Notes: generated by a model from the letters alone, not told the origin. 64,000 nucleotides of DNA from Variovorax sp. Root318D1 (GCF_001424835.1 NZ_LMCQ01000006.1:120241-184240); one strand, 5' to 3'; positions 51,024 through 62,014 are shown, counted from the first letter of the stretch. Program-made: numbers and translations.

Positions 51024-51830
51024 ATGAACGGCTTTGTCGATCAGCTGCTGGCCCGTCTCGCATACGAAGACGCGGTGCTGGTGCGCGTCGAATCGACGCA
51101 GGGTTCGGCGCCGCGCGAGGCGGGCACGTGGATGGCCGTGTGGGCCGAAGGGCTCACGGGCACCATCGGTGGCGGCCAGCTCGAGTTCCAGGCCACGCAG
51201 GAAGCGCGCGAACTGCTCGCTGGCCAGCGCACCATCGACGACATCCGGCGCTATCCGCTCGGCCCGAGCCTGGGCCAATGCTGCGGCGGCGTGGTGTTTC
51301 TCTCGTACCGCCGCATCACCGCCGCCGATGCGCCGACCTTGCAGCGCGAACTGGTCGCTCAGCTCAGGCCGGTGGCGCTCTTCGGCGGCGGCCACGTGGG
51401 CGCCGCGCTCGCGCGACTGTTGGCCAGCCTGCCGTTCAGCGTGCGCTGGATCGACAGCCGCGACGGCGTGTTTCCGGACGCGCTGCCGGCGCAGGTCGAC
51501 ACCGAGCATTCCGAGCCCGTGCAGGACGCCGTGGCCGCGCTCGCGCCGGGCAGCCGCGTGCTGATCATGAGCTTCAGCCACGCCGAAGACCTCGACATCG
51601 TCATCGCCTGCCTGAAGCGCCTTCGCACGCACGACGACCTGCCGTACATCGGCCTGATCGGCAGCAAGACCAAGTGGGCCACCTTCAGCCATCGGCTCGA
51701 GGCGCGCGGGTTCGCGCCCGACGAGCTGGCCCGCATCACCTGCCCCATCGGCGTGCCCGGCATCACGGGCAAGGAGCCGGAGGTGATTGCCGTGGCGGTG
51801 GCGGCACAGTTGTTGCAATCGCTGGGTTGA
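51024..51830 (+). CDS. xdhC: xanthine dehydrogenase accessory protein
   Basis: A 268-residue XdhC that binds and inserts sulfurated molybdenum cofactor into xanthine dehydrogenase. The N-terminal region has the VLVRVESTQGSAPREAGTWM motif (about 15-34) and the GGGQLEFQ block. The Rossmann-like C-terminal domain starts at ALFGGGHVGAALARLLASLP (about 118-137). The catalytic xdhA/xdhB genes are not in this window. It is divergent from the lipoprotein gene, and a 340-base leader region separates it from puuD. Confidence 0.92.
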   Translation: MNGFVDQLLARLAYEDAVLVRVESTQGSAPREAGTWMAVWAEGLTGTIGGGQLEFQATQEARELLAGQRTIDDIRRYPLGPSLGQCCGGVVFLSYRRITAADAPTLQRELVAQLRPVALFGGGHVGAALARLLASLPFSVRWIDSRDGVFPDALPAQVDTEHSEPVQDAVAALAPGSRVLIMSFSHAEDLDIVIACLKRLRTHDDLPYIGLIGSKTKWATFSHRLEARGFAPDELARITCPIGVPGITGKEPEVIAVAVAAQLLQSLG

Positions 51831-52170
51831 CCGGGGTTTTCCCGCTGGCGACGACCCAAAAAAAGCATCCGCCTCTTGCCAAAACTGTATACACTTTCGG
51901 TCCACAACAAGCCGCAGCGGAGCGAGGCCCATTCCATGGAGCCTGCGTTCGCGGCACTTTCTCTGCTTACAGCGCCCGCAGTGGTGAGCAGGCTGAAACC
52001 CCTCGTTAGCGCCCCACGCGCCGCGAGAGCTATGCAGATGTGAAGGAACCGTAGCGAGCGACCCGAGGTCGCGTCGAGGACCGGAACCGTACTCCCGTAC
52101 GGTGAGGACCGCAGATGCGAGATCAGGACGCGCAGTAGGTTCATTCATATCTGATGAGAGAGAGCACCAC
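51831..52170 (+). promoter_or_regulatory. long structured leader region upstream of puuD
   Basis: The 340 bases between xdhC and puuD hold no supported gene. They carry a second copy of the GntR operator (51883-51904), which would leave an untranslated leader of roughly 270 bases. The leader has three clear hairpins: CTGCTTAC/GTGAGCAG (51963-51991, one G-U pair), GCGACC-CGA-GGTCGC (52058-52072) and ACCGTAC-TCCC-GTACGGT (52086-52103). GAGGACCG occurs twice, at 52076-52083 and 52104-52111, flanking the last hairpin. I do not match this to a known riboswitch. Confidence 0.5.
51883..51904. promoter_or_regulatory. candidate GntR operator upstream of puuD
   Basis: The core TGTATACA is at 51886-51893, and the flanking AAC before it and CTTT...GTCCA after it match the site at 50040-50060 with a single one-base insertion and one change. 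Two such sites in front of two purine genes make shared GntR control likely. Confidence 0.7.
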
Positions 52171-53376
52171 ATGGAAAGCTACTACCTCGACTGGGCCAAC
52201 CTGCTGCTGCGCTGGGTCCACGTCATCACCGCCATCGCCTGGATCGGTGCCTCCTTCTACTTCGTGATGCTGGACAACAGCCTCGAGAAGCCGCAGGACC
52301 CTGAGTCGATCGACAAGGGCGTGGGCGGCGAGCAGTGGGCCGTGCACGGCGGCGGCTTCTACAACATGCAGAAGTACGCGCTCGCGCCCAAGAAACTGCC
52401 GGACCACCTGCACTGGTCGTACTGGGAGAGCTACAGCACGTGGCTCACGGGCTTTGCGCTCTTCACCATGTCGTATCTGTGGAACGCGAGCACCTACCTG
52501 ATCGACAAGTCGAAGATGGACTGGCAGCCCGGCGCCGCCATCGGTGTGGCGCTGGCCTTCTTCGTCGTGTTCTGGATGGTGTATGACGGCATCTGCCAGA
52601 TCTTCGGCCGCCGCAAGAACGGCGACACCATCGTCGGCGTGCTGATTGCCATCTTCATCGTGTTCGCGACCTGGCTCGCCTGCCAGTGGTTCGCGGGCCG
52701 CGCAGCCTTCTTGCTGGTGGGCGCGATGATGGCCACGACCATGAGCGGCAACGTGTTCTTCTGGATCATTCCGGGCCAGCGCAAGAACGTGCAGGCGCTG
52801 CGCGAAGGCCGGCCGGTCGACCCGGTGCACGGCCAGCGCGGCAAGCAGCGCAGCGTGCACAACACCTACTTCACGCTGCCCGTGCTGTTCGCGATGCTGA
52901 GCAACCACTACAGCTTTACCTACACGCACAAGTACAACTGGATCGTGTTGCTGCTCATCATGTTGGGCGGCGCGGCCATTCGCCAGTTCTTCGTGGTGCG
53001 GCATCGGTTCAAGCTCGGCAACGCGGGCAACCCGCTGCCCTACGCGCTGATCGGCATCGTGGTGCTGGGGCTCACCATCGTGTGGATGAAGCCCGAGCCG
53101 GTGGCTGCGCCCGCGGCCGCCGCAGCAGCGCCTGCCGTGGCGTTCAAGGACGTGCAGAAGGTGCTCGAGCAGCGCTGCTTCATGTGCCACGGCGCGGCCG
53201 TGCAGATGAAGAACGTGCGGGTCGACACGCCCGACCAGGTGGCGGCGCATGCCCAGGCGATCTACCAGCAGGTGGTGGTGACCAAGATCATGCCGATGAA
53301 CAACGCGACCGGCATGACGGATGAAGAGCGCGCATTGATCGGCCGGTGGTTCCAGGCCGGCGCCAAGACCAACTAG
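52171..53376 (+). CDS. puuD: membrane-bound urate hydroxylase with C-terminal cytochrome c domain
   Basis: A 401-residue PuuD-type enzyme that oxidises urate to 5-hydroxyisourate. Residues 1-310 contain about eight hydrophobic segments with the urate hydroxylase features (WANLLLRWVHVITAIAWIGASFYF at the N-terminus). After an alanine/proline-rich linker (about 310-325) comes a small cytochrome c domain with CFMCH (about 337-341). This fusion sends electrons from urate to the respiratory chain and replaces soluble uricase. The start at 52171 gives MESYYLDWAN. A long structured leader precedes it. A glycerate kinase gene follows after 57 bases. Confidence 0.93.
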   Translation: MESYYLDWANLLLRWVHVITAIAWIGASFYFVMLDNSLEKPQDPESIDKGVGGEQWAVHGGGFYNMQKYALAPKKLPDHLHWSYWESYSTWLTGFALFTMSYLWNASTYLIDKSKMDWQPGAAIGVALAFFVVFWMVYDGICQIFGRRKNGDTIVGVLIAIFIVFATWLACQWFAGRAAFLLVGAMMATTMSGNVFFWIIPGQRKNVQALREGRPVDPVHGQRGKQRSVHNTYFTLPVLFAMLSNHYSFTYTHKYNWIVLLLIMLGGAAIRQFFVVRHRFKLGNAGNPLPYALIGIVVLGLTIVWMKPEPVAAPAAAAAAPAVAFKDVQKVLEQRCFMCHGAAVQMKNVRVDTPDQVAAHAQAIYQQVVVTKIMPMNNATGMTDEERALIGRWFQAGAKTN

Positions 53377-53433
53377 GCAGAGAGATAGACCGCGGTCAAG
53401 AGAGCGGGCCGCCGTTCGCCGCACAATTGCCGG

Positions 53434-54792
53434 ATGGAGACAAAGCAAGCCATGACCGCAACGAGCCCTTCTTTCGGCCCAACCCCCGACCCGCGCGAAG
53501 CACCGCGCGCCTTCCTCGAACATCTCTACCGCGTGGCGGTGGACCGCGCCCTGCCGCTGTCCACGCTGGGCGCGCATTTGCCGCCGCCCCCCAAGGGCCG
53601 CACGGTGGTGCTCGGCGCCGGCAAGGCAGGGGGCTCGATGGTGCAGGCGCTCGAAGCCCTCTGGCCGGCCGATGCGCCGCTGTCGGGCCTGGTCGTCACG
53701 CGCTACGACCACATTCCGCCGCGCCCCGAAGGCGTGCCCCAGCGCATCGAACTCGTCGAGGCCGCGCATCCGGTGCCCGATGCGGCCGGGCAGCAGGCGG
53801 CCGAGCGCATCCTCGCCCTCACGCAGGGGCTCACGGCCGACGACCTCGTGCTGTGCCTGATCTCGGGCGGCGGTTCGTCGCTGCTGGTGCTGCCCGCCGA
53901 AGGCCTCACCCTGGCCGACAAGCAGCGCATCAACAAGCAACTGCTCGACAGCGGCGCCGGCATCGGCGAGATGAACTGCGTGCGCAAGCATTTGTCGCGC
54001 ATCAAGGGGGGCCGACTGGCGGCGGCGTGCGCGCCGGCCCGCGTGGTGACGCTCACCATCAGCGACGTGCCGGGCGACGACGCGGCCGTCATCGCAAGCG
54101 GGCCCACGGTGCCCGACGCCACGACCTGCGCCGATGCGCTGGCCATCCTCGACCGCTACGGCATCGAGGTGCCGGCGCCGGTGCGAGCCCAGCTCGAAAG
54201 CGGCGCGCTCGAAACCCCGAAGCCGGGCGACGCCGTGTTCGCGGGCCATGAAGTCCACATGATCGCCACACCGCAGCAGTCGCTCGAAGCCGCGGCCAGG
54301 GCGGCGCGCGACGCCGGCATCGAGGCGCACATCCTCAGCGACGAGATCGAAGGCGAATCTCGCGAGGTCGGCAAGGTGCATGCCGCGTTGGCGCGCGCCG
54401 TGGCGCACCGCGGCCAACCGTTCGCGCGGCCCTGCGTCATTCTTTCCGGCGGCGAAACCACCGTCACCATCCGGCCGCGCCAGCCGGGCCAGGCCAAGGG
54501 CCGCGGCGGCCGGGCCGGCGAGCTGTGCATGGGGCTGGCCGGCGCGCTCATGGGCCAGCCGCAGGTGTGGGCGCTGGCCGCCGACACCGACGGCATCGAC
54601 GGCGTGGAAGACAATGCCGGCGCCTTCGTTGCGCCCGACACGCTGGCGCGCGCCGCCGCCGCGGGCAAAAAGCTGTCGGACCACCTGGACCGCAACGACG
54701 CGTACGGCTATTTCGACGCCATCGGCGACCTGTTCGTGACCGGCCCCACGAACACCAACGTCAACGACTTCCGCGCGCTCCTGATCCTGTAG
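53434..54792 (+). CDS. ttuD: glycerate 2-kinase (MOFRL family, TtuD/GckA-like)
   Basis: A 452-residue protein of the MOFRL glycerate kinase family, historically called hydroxypyruvate reductase TtuD. The N-terminal domain shows the VVLGAGKAGGSMVQALEALW and LISGGGSSLLVLPAEGL blocks (about 50-69 and 142-158). The C-terminal MOFRL domain has GGETTVTIRPRQPG and NDFRALLIL at the end. It converts glycerate to 2-phosphoglycerate with ATP. Purine and ureide breakdown yields glyoxylate, which enters glycolysis as glycerate, so its place behind puuD makes metabolic sense; tartrate degradation also ends here. Start 53434 or 53452 are both possible. Confidence 0.87.
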   Translation: METKQAMTATSPSFGPTPDPREAPRAFLEHLYRVAVDRALPLSTLGAHLPPPPKGRTVVLGAGKAGGSMVQALEALWPADAPLSGLVVTRYDHIPPRPEGVPQRIELVEAAHPVPDAAGQQAAERILALTQGLTADDLVLCLISGGGSSLLVLPAEGLTLADKQRINKQLLDSGAGIGEMNCVRKHLSRIKGGRLAAACAPARVVTLTISDVPGDDAAVIASGPTVPDATTCADALAILDRYGIEVPAPVRAQLESGALETPKPGDAVFAGHEVHMIATPQQSLEAAARAARDAGIEAHILSDEIEGESREVGKVHAALARAVAHRGQPFARPCVILSGGETTVTIRPRQPGQAKGRGGRAGELCMGLAGALMGQPQVWALAADTDGIDGVEDNAGAFVAPDTLARAAAAGKKLSDHLDRNDAYGYFDAIGDLFVTGPTNTNVNDFRALLIL

Positions 54793-54965
54793 CGGCGGGA
54801 GGGGCCGGAATCCCCGCTTCGGCGGCCTTCGTGAACTCGGGTTAATCTATGCACCCGGCGGCAAATTGCCGCCGCTGTCGCAAGGCGCACCCTCCGGGGT
54901 GCCGCGCCGCGCATCCAGATTTCCCCCTTTTCACCATCATCCAGTCCTCGAAGGAAAAGTTCGCC

Positions 54966-56408
54966 ATGACCGCCACTTACACCGACACCCGCCTGCTGAT
55001 CGACAACGAATGGGTCGACGCCACCGGCGGCAAGACGCTGGACGTCGTGAACCCGGCCACCGGCAAGGCCATCGGCAAGGTGGCGCATGCCAGCATCGCC
55101 GACCTTGACCGTGCCCTGGCCGCCGCCCAGCGCGGCTTTGAAAAGTGGCGCAACACGCCCGCCAACGAGCGCGCCGCCATCATGCGCCGCGCCGCCGGCC
55201 TGATCCGCGAACGCGCCCCCGAAATCGCCAAGCTGCTCACGCAGGAACAAGGCAAGCCGCTGGCCGAAGCCAAGGGCGAAACGCTGGCCGCGGCCGACAT
55301 CATCGAATGGTTTGCCGACGAAGGCCGCCGCGTCTACGGCCGCATCGTGCCCTCGCGCAACCTGGCCGCGCAGCAGCTGGTGATCAAGGAGCCGCTGGGC
55401 CCCGTCGCCGCGTTCACGCCGTGGAACTTCCCCATCAACCAGATCGTGCGCAAGCTCGGCGCGGCGCTGGCCACCGGCTGCTCGTTCCTGGTGAAGGCGC
55501 CCGAGGAAACCCCGGCATCGCCCGCCGCGCTGCTGCAGGCTTTTGTCGATGCCGGCATTCCGCCCGGCACCGTGGGCCTGGTGTTCGGCAACCCGGCCGA
55601 AATTTCGAACTACCTGATCTCGCATCCGATCATCCGCAAGGTGACCTTCACGGGTTCCACGCCGGTCGGCAAGCAGCTGGCCGCGTTGGCCGGCTCGCAC
55701 ATGAAGCGCGTCACCATGGAACTGGGCGGCCACGCACCGGTCATCGTGGCCGAAGACGCCGACGTGGCACTGGCCGTCAAGGCCGCGGGCGCCGCCAAGT
55801 TCCGCAACGCAGGCCAGGTCTGCATCTCGCCCACCCGCTTCCTGGTGCACAACAGCTTGCGCGAAGAATTCGCCGGCACGCTGGTCAAGTACACCGAAGG
55901 CCTGAAGCTCGGCGACGGCATGACCGAAGGCACGACGCTCGGCCCGCTCGCCAATGCGCGCCGCCTCACGGCCATGGCCCACGTGCTGGACGATGCGCGC
56001 AAGAAGGGCGCCACCGTGGCCGCCGGCGGCGAACGCATCGGCGACACGGGCAACTTCTTCGCGCCCACGGTGCTGACCGACGTGCCGCTCGATGCCGACG
56101 TGTTCAACAACGAGCCCTTCGGCCCCATCGCTGCGATCCGCGGCTTCGACACGCTCGAAGAAGCCATCGCCGAAGCCAACCGCCTGCCGTTCGGCCTGGC
56201 CGGCTACGCTTTCACCAAGTCGATCAAGAACGCGCACCTGTTGAGCCAAAAGCTCGAACTCGGCATGCTGTGGATCAACCAGCCCGCCGCGCCCTCGCCC
56301 GAAATGCCGTTCGGCGGCGTGAAGGATTCGGGCTATGGCTCGGAAGGTGGCCCCGAGGCGCTCGAGGCTTACCTGAACACCAAGGCTGTTTCGATCATGA
56401 GCGTGTAA
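54966..56408 (+). CDS. NAD(P)-dependent succinate-semialdehyde dehydrogenase-like aldehyde dehydrogenase
   Basis: A 480-residue aldehyde dehydrogenase of the GabD-like group. The catalytic glutamate is in [11 protein letters not shown] (about 248-258) and the cysteine is in [13 protein letters not shown] (about 278-290). The [20 protein letters not shown] cofactor block is at about 150-169. The GabD-type [10 protein letters not shown] segment is present. It follows ttuD after 173 bases, with its own ribosome binding site (GAAGGAAAAG). Succinate semialdehyde is the best guess; related members use glutarate semialdehyde or 2-oxoglutarate semialdehyde. Confidence 0.88.
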   Translation: MTATYTDTRLLIDNEWVDATGGKTLDVVNPATGKAIGKVAHASIADLDRALAAAQRGFEKWRNTPANERAAIMRRAAGLIRERAPEIAKLLTQEQGKPLAEAKGETLAAADIIEWFADEGRRVYGRIVPSRNLAAQQLVIKEPLGPVAAFTPWNFPINQIVRKLGAALATGCSFLVKAPEETPASPAALLQAFVDAGIPPGTVGLVFGNPAEISNYLISHPIIRKVTFTGSTPVGKQLAALAGSHMKRVTMELGGHAPVIVAEDADVALAVKAAGAAKFRNAGQVCISPTRFLVHNSLREEFAGTLVKYTEGLKLGDGMTEGTTLGPLANARRLTAMAHVLDDARKKGATVAAGGERIGDTGNFFAPTVLTDVPLDADVFNNEPFGPIAAIRGFDTLEEAIAEANRLPFGLAGYAFTKSIKNAHLLSQKLELGMLWINQPAAPSPEMPFGGVKDSGYGSEGGPEALEAYLNTKAVSIMSV

Positions 56409-56440
56409 GCGGCTCGTTCGGCCTGCTTGGGTTCTATTGG

Positions 56441-56476
56441 AAAAGCGGCATCGCTTCGCGGCGGTGCCGCTTTTTT
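56441..56476 (+). terminator. Rho-independent terminator of the aldehyde dehydrogenase gene
   Basis: Arms AAAAGCGGCA (56441-56450) and TGCCGCTTTT (56465-56474) enclose a 14-base loop and run into a T7 tract (56471-56477), 33 bases after the stop codon. Confidence 0.85.
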
Positions 56477-56529
56477 TATGCAGTGCGTGGCGTTGTTCAG
56501 GGCGGCGCTCGCGCCGACGGGGTGCCTTT

Positions 56530-56720
56530 CTCCGCGAATGTCCCCCGGCCTGCGGCCTCCTCCTTTATTTCGCTGCGCAAGGCACCCCGCCAGCGCGAGC
56601 GTTAGTCAGAGCGGTGGTTGATCAGCGGTACACCCAGAGCGTGCCCAGGTGCACAGGGCGCCAGGTGCTCCCCGCAGCGAAATAAAGGAGGAGGGCGAAG
56701 CCCGGGGGACATTCGCGGAG
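56530..56720. repeat. inverted pair of a 47-base REP-like element
   Basis: The arms at 56530-56576 and 56674-56720 are inverted copies differing at 3 of 47 positions, separated by 97 bases. Each arm has its own small hairpin: GGCC-TGC-GGCC in the left and GGGC-TTC-GCCC in the right (read on the same strand). Two of the three differences are compensatory within that stem and the third is in the loop, so the hairpin is conserved. The pair lies between the convergent aldehyde dehydrogenase and mgtA genes, as expected for an intergenic mobile repeat; no transposase gene is near. Confidence 0.8.
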
Positions 56721-56801
56721 GGGAGTACCCGGTGGCCTGTGCACGCGCCCTGAACAAAAGCCCCCCGAACAAAAGCGCCCCAGAACAAGAGCACCCGCTA
56801 G

Positions 56802-59525
<2,724 letters not shown>

Positions 59526-59532
59526 TTTTTTT

Positions 59533-59556
59533 CCTTCGCGGCGCGGGCCGCGAAGG
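59533..59556 (-). promoter_or_regulatory. mgtA: hairpin that sequesters the mgtA ribosome binding site
   Basis: On the minus strand CCTTCGCGGC and GCCGCGAAGG form a perfect 10-bp stem with loop CCGC. The 3' arm ends in GAAGG, the core of the mgtA Shine-Dalgarno sequence, 7 bases before the GTG start. It is followed by seven A residues, not T, so it is not a terminator; it should hide the ribosome binding site. It begins 23 bases after the stop codon of the 34-residue leader ORF. Confidence 0.7.
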
Positions 59557-59579
59557 GAAGAACCTCCCGCGTCCGTCAA

Positions 59580-59684
59580 TCAGGCGTGGGAATCCCCTTG
59601 CGGCGCGGTGCGCTGCATTTCGTTGTTATTGATCGGTCGGAACATGGGCGGCGCGCAGGGGCGCCAATGAGAAGCGGGATCCAT
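59580..59684 (-). CDS. 34-residue proline-rich leader ORF upstream of mgtA
   Basis: A short ORF encoding MDPASHWRPCAPPMFRPINN and 14 further residues, with six prolines in 34 positions. An AAGGAGG ribosome binding site lies 4 bases before the ATG. The stop codon is 54 bases before the mgtA GTG and 23 bases before the hairpin that contains the mgtA ribosome binding site. The acidic-proline start is reminiscent of Salmonella MgtL (which begins MEPDP), a proline-rich leader of the mgtA mRNA that senses low Mg2+ by ribosome behaviour. No homology is claimed, only similar layout. It could also be a small protein of its own. Confidence 0.6.
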   Translation of the reverse strand: MDPASHWRPCAPPMFRPINNNEMQRTAPQGDSHA

Positions 59685-59728
59685 GGAGCCTCCTTGTTCT
59701 TGCTTGCCGAGCGGGGCGGGGTGACGCG

Positions 59729-59941
59729 TCAGCGTTGTGTCGTGCGCGACGGTTGTTCGAGCAGCAGGAAGAAGCTGCGGATGCGCCGCGTGGTCCAGAG
59801 CGCGGCCGCGCGGTCCAGCATTTCGTTCTCGACATCCTGCTTTGTGGGCGCCGCACGCGCGGGCACATGCGCCTTCGGGCGAGCGGAGTCCTGCACCGGC
59901 TGCTGTTGCTGCTGCTGTTGACGAGATTCGAATTGACGCAT
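59729..59941 (-). CDS. 70-residue glutamine-rich small protein upstream of mgtA
   Basis: A small ORF with a clear ribosome binding site (GAAGGAG, 7 bases before the ATG). Residues 8-14 are a run of seven glutamines encoded by mixed CAA/CAG codons; the C-terminal half (about 34-62) is predicted helical (VENEMLDRAAALWTTRRI). There is no membrane segment or signal. It is the first of two small ORFs on the mgtA mRNA, ending 44 bases before the leader ORF. The function is unknown; involvement in mgtA control or a partner of the ATPase are both possible. Confidence 0.6.
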   Translation of the reverse strand: MRQFESRQQQQQQQPVQDSARPKAHVPARAAPTKQDVENEMLDRAAALWTTRRIRSFFLLLEQPSRTTQR

Positions 59942-60301
59942 GGCAAGGCTCCTTCGCGATGAAGGGCCTCGTGCACGGACACACGCAAGCTGACGGAATA
60001 AGTCAGTGACGGAGAACGACGGGATTCGGGAGGGGAGAACCGCTTTGCCTGAATGGCGAACGGGTCACGCTGCGTGCACGGCGGCCGCAGCGCAAAGAGC
60101 CTGCGCTAGAGGGCCGGATGTGTCACGCCTGCCGAGGCACGCGTCTTGTCACTGATCCAACTGGCACTGTCCACGCACGGGGCTCCGAAGTAAAGATACG
60201 GGATTGTTGCACTGCGTCATGAGGGCCGTCAACCCTTTGTCTCGGCATTGCCCAGGGCTATGGCGCGGTGACCAAGACGCTCGCGGTACAGGCCGCGAAG
60301 C
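59942..60301 (-). promoter_or_regulatory. putative mgtA operon promoter and long leader
   Basis: These 360 bases contain no supported gene. A possible promoter on the minus strand is TTGACG (60227-60232) with AACAAT (60203-60208) at 18-base spacing. This would give a leader of about 250 bases before the first small ORF. The leader is moderately structured, with a 6-bp AGCGCA/TGCGCT hairpin near 60090-60108. I do not recognise an M-box or other known magnesium riboswitch. Confidence 0.4.
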
Positions 60302-60505
60302 TCAGTTGCACTGGAACAGCACGCCGGATTCCGCGGGTGCCCTGCCGAGCCAGCGCGGCGTTGCGCCCTTGGCGCGGCAATAGTCGGCGGCCTGGGTGTA
60401 GCTGGGAGCACGCAAGGCCCCGTCGCGGAACGGCACCACCTCGTTGGGGGGTGACGAGCAGCCGGTGGCAAGCAAGGCAAGCGGAAGAAGGGTGCGCCAG
60501 TTCAT
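60302..60505 (-). CDS. small lipoprotein
   Basis: A 67-residue protein with a lipoprotein signal (MNWRTLLPLALLATGCSS; lipobox LATG-C, C16). The mature 52 residues contain two further cysteines, one in DYCRAKG and one at the C-terminal FQCN, that could form a disulfide. I do not recognise a family. It lies 22 bases downstream of the thioesterase gene on the same strand, so it may be cotranscribed with it. Confidence 0.68.
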   Translation of the reverse strand: MNWRTLLPLALLATGCSSPPNEVVPFRDGALRAPSYTQAADYCRAKGATPRWLGRAPAESGVLFQCN

Positions 60506-60527
60506 CGGGGCATTCTAAGACCGAGCC

Positions 60528-60947
60528 TTATTCGCAAAGCACACGAATGGATGGCGGGATGGGCACTGCGCGGATGCCGCCGCCTTCACGCTTCGCGGCA
60601 AAGATGCGCACCTCTTCGCATTCGAGGATCAGGTCGTCGTCGCGCGCCACGCTGTAGGTCTGCACGAAGCTCTTGTCGCGCCACTCGGTGATGCGCACCG
60701 CAATCTGCAGCGCGTCGCCGTAGCTCGCGGCCTTGACGAAGCGCGTGTGCGTGTCGACCAGCGGCGTGCCAATGACGCCCAGCGTCCGGGCCGTTTCCTC
60801 CCAACGCGGCACGCCGCATTCCGCGAAGAAGTGGCGCGAGGCCGCATCGATCCAGCGGAAGAAATTGGGAAACCAGACGATGCCGGCGGGGTCGCAGTCG
60901 CCGAACTCGACGCGTGCGGTGTAGATGACTTCTTTGCTGCTGCTCAT
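60528..60947 (-). CDS. hotdog-fold acyl-CoA thioesterase (4-hydroxybenzoyl-CoA type)
   Basis: A 139-residue single hotdog domain. The catalytic aspartate is in VEFGDCDPAGIVWFPNFF (D17 region), the motif of Pseudomonas-type 4-hydroxybenzoyl-CoA thioesterase and YbgC-like enzymes. The start at 60947 gives MSSSKEVIYTARVEF; a longer ORF start at 60998 is less likely. It lies between a Bug receptor gene and the small lipoprotein gene on the same strand. With the indolepyruvate oxidoreductase-type genes upstream, hydrolysis of an aryl-CoA product is a plausible role (inference). Confidence 0.85.
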   Translation of the reverse strand: MSSSKEVIYTARVEFGDCDPAGIVWFPNFFRWIDAASRHFFAECGVPRWEETARTLGVIGTPLVDTHTRFVKAASYGDALQIAVRITEWRDKSFVQTYSVARDDDLILECEEVRIFAAKREGGGIRAVPIPPSIRVLCE

Positions 60948-60987
60948 GGGCTCATTTTCGTCGGCAATCAGCAGGCGAAGTGCGCGC

Positions 60988-61977
60988 TCAATCCGCACTG
61001 ATCTTGCGGTCGCGGATCACTGCACCGAAGCGCTGCGAATCGGCCGCCGCGCGCTGGTGGAACTCGGCCGGCGAGCCCGGCACCGCTTCACCGCCGAGCG
61101 CGGCGATGCGTTCCTTCACGGCCGGCAGCGCGAGCGCGCGGTTGATCTGGGCATTGAGCTGCGCCACCACCTCGGGCGGCGTGCCCGCGGGTGCGTAGAA
61201 ACCAAACACCGTGTCGGCATCGAAGCCGCGCAAACCCGCTTCGTCGAGCGTGGGCACGTCCGGGAACTGCGGCGAGCGGTGCGGACTGCCCACCGCCAGC
61301 AACCGGAGCTTGCCGGCGCGCACCTGCTGCAGGCCGATGCCGGGATCGAAGGCGTAGTCGATCTGGCCCGCCAGAAGGTCTTGCAGCGCAGGCGCGGCGC
61401 CACGGTAGGGCACGTGCAGCGCGAAGACACTGGCCTGGCTCTTGAACATTTCGCCCGCCAGATGCGGCGAGCTGCCGTTGCCCGGCGAGCCGTAGGAGAG
61501 CTTGCCCGGATTCGCCTTCAGGTAGGTGATGAATTCGCGCACATTGGTGGGCGGCAGCGAAGGCCGGGTCACCAGGAACACCAGCACGCGCGCGGCCGCC
61601 GCCACCGGCATCAGGTCCTTGGTGGGGTCGAAGCTCATGCGCGCATACAGGTGCGGGTTCACAGACACCATGCCGCCCGAACTCATGAGCAGCGTGTAGC
61701 CATCGGCCGGCGCGCGCGCCACGGCCTCCCCACCAACGTTGCCGTTGGCGCCCGCGCGGTTCTCGACCACCACCGGCTGCTTGAGAAATTCCTGCAGCGG
61801 TTGCGAGACCGCGCGTGCGATCTGGTCGGCGGCGCCGCCCGGCGGAAAGTTGACGACCACCTTGATCGGCTTGGTGGGCCAGGGGGTGGCCTGCGTCTGT
61901 GCGTGCACGGATGGCAGCAGCGCGCAGGCGGCGGCGACCAGCAGGCTTCGGCGCCAGGCAAGGGTGTAGCGGGGCAT
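60988..61977 (-). CDS. Bug-type substrate-binding receptor
   Basis: A 329-residue periplasmic receptor with a signal peptide (about 1-26, SVHA-QT). The family blocks WPTKPIKVVVNFPPGGAADQIAR, YGSPGNGSSPHLAGEM and FYAPAGTPPEVVAQL are intact. No permease gene is present. It lies 37 bases after the indolepyruvate oxidoreductase beta-like gene and 40 bases before the thioesterase gene on the same strand, so it may import an aromatic or keto acid used by that set (inference). Confidence 0.9.
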   Translation of the reverse strand: MPRYTLAWRRSLLVAAACALLPSVHAQTQATPWPTKPIKVVVNFPPGGAADQIARAVSQPLQEFLKQPVVVENRAGANGNVGGEAVARAPADGYTLLMSSGGMVSVNPHLYARMSFDPTKDLMPVAAAARVLVFLVTRPSLPPTNVREFITYLKANPGKLSYGSPGNGSSPHLAGEMFKSQASVFALHVPYRGAAPALQDLLAGQIDYAFDPGIGLQQVRAGKLRLLAVGSPHRSPQFPDVPTLDEAGLRGFDADTVFGFYAPAGTPPEVVAQLNAQINRALALPAVKERIAALGGEAVPGSPAEFHQRAAADSQRFGAVIRDRKISAD

Positions 61978-62014
61978 GGTGTCGTGTCTCCTTGGTTGTT
62001 ATGAAAATCGGCAG

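Noticed and set aside
52141..54684. An 847-codon minus-strand reading frame opposite puuD and ttuD
   Set aside because: Both sense genes are certain from domain motifs, and the antisense frame is His/Arg-rich without motifs or a ribosome binding site.
59900..59935. CAG/CAA microsatellite as a repeat element
   Set aside because: It is short, mixed in codon use and inside a small ORF with a ribosome binding site, so it is better explained as a polyglutamine coding run.
59580..59984. A 134-codon minus-strand ORF spanning the mgtA leader region
   Set aside because: Its upstream part is out of frame with the better supported 70-residue ORF; only its last 34 codons have their own strong ribosome binding site, and those are annotated separately.
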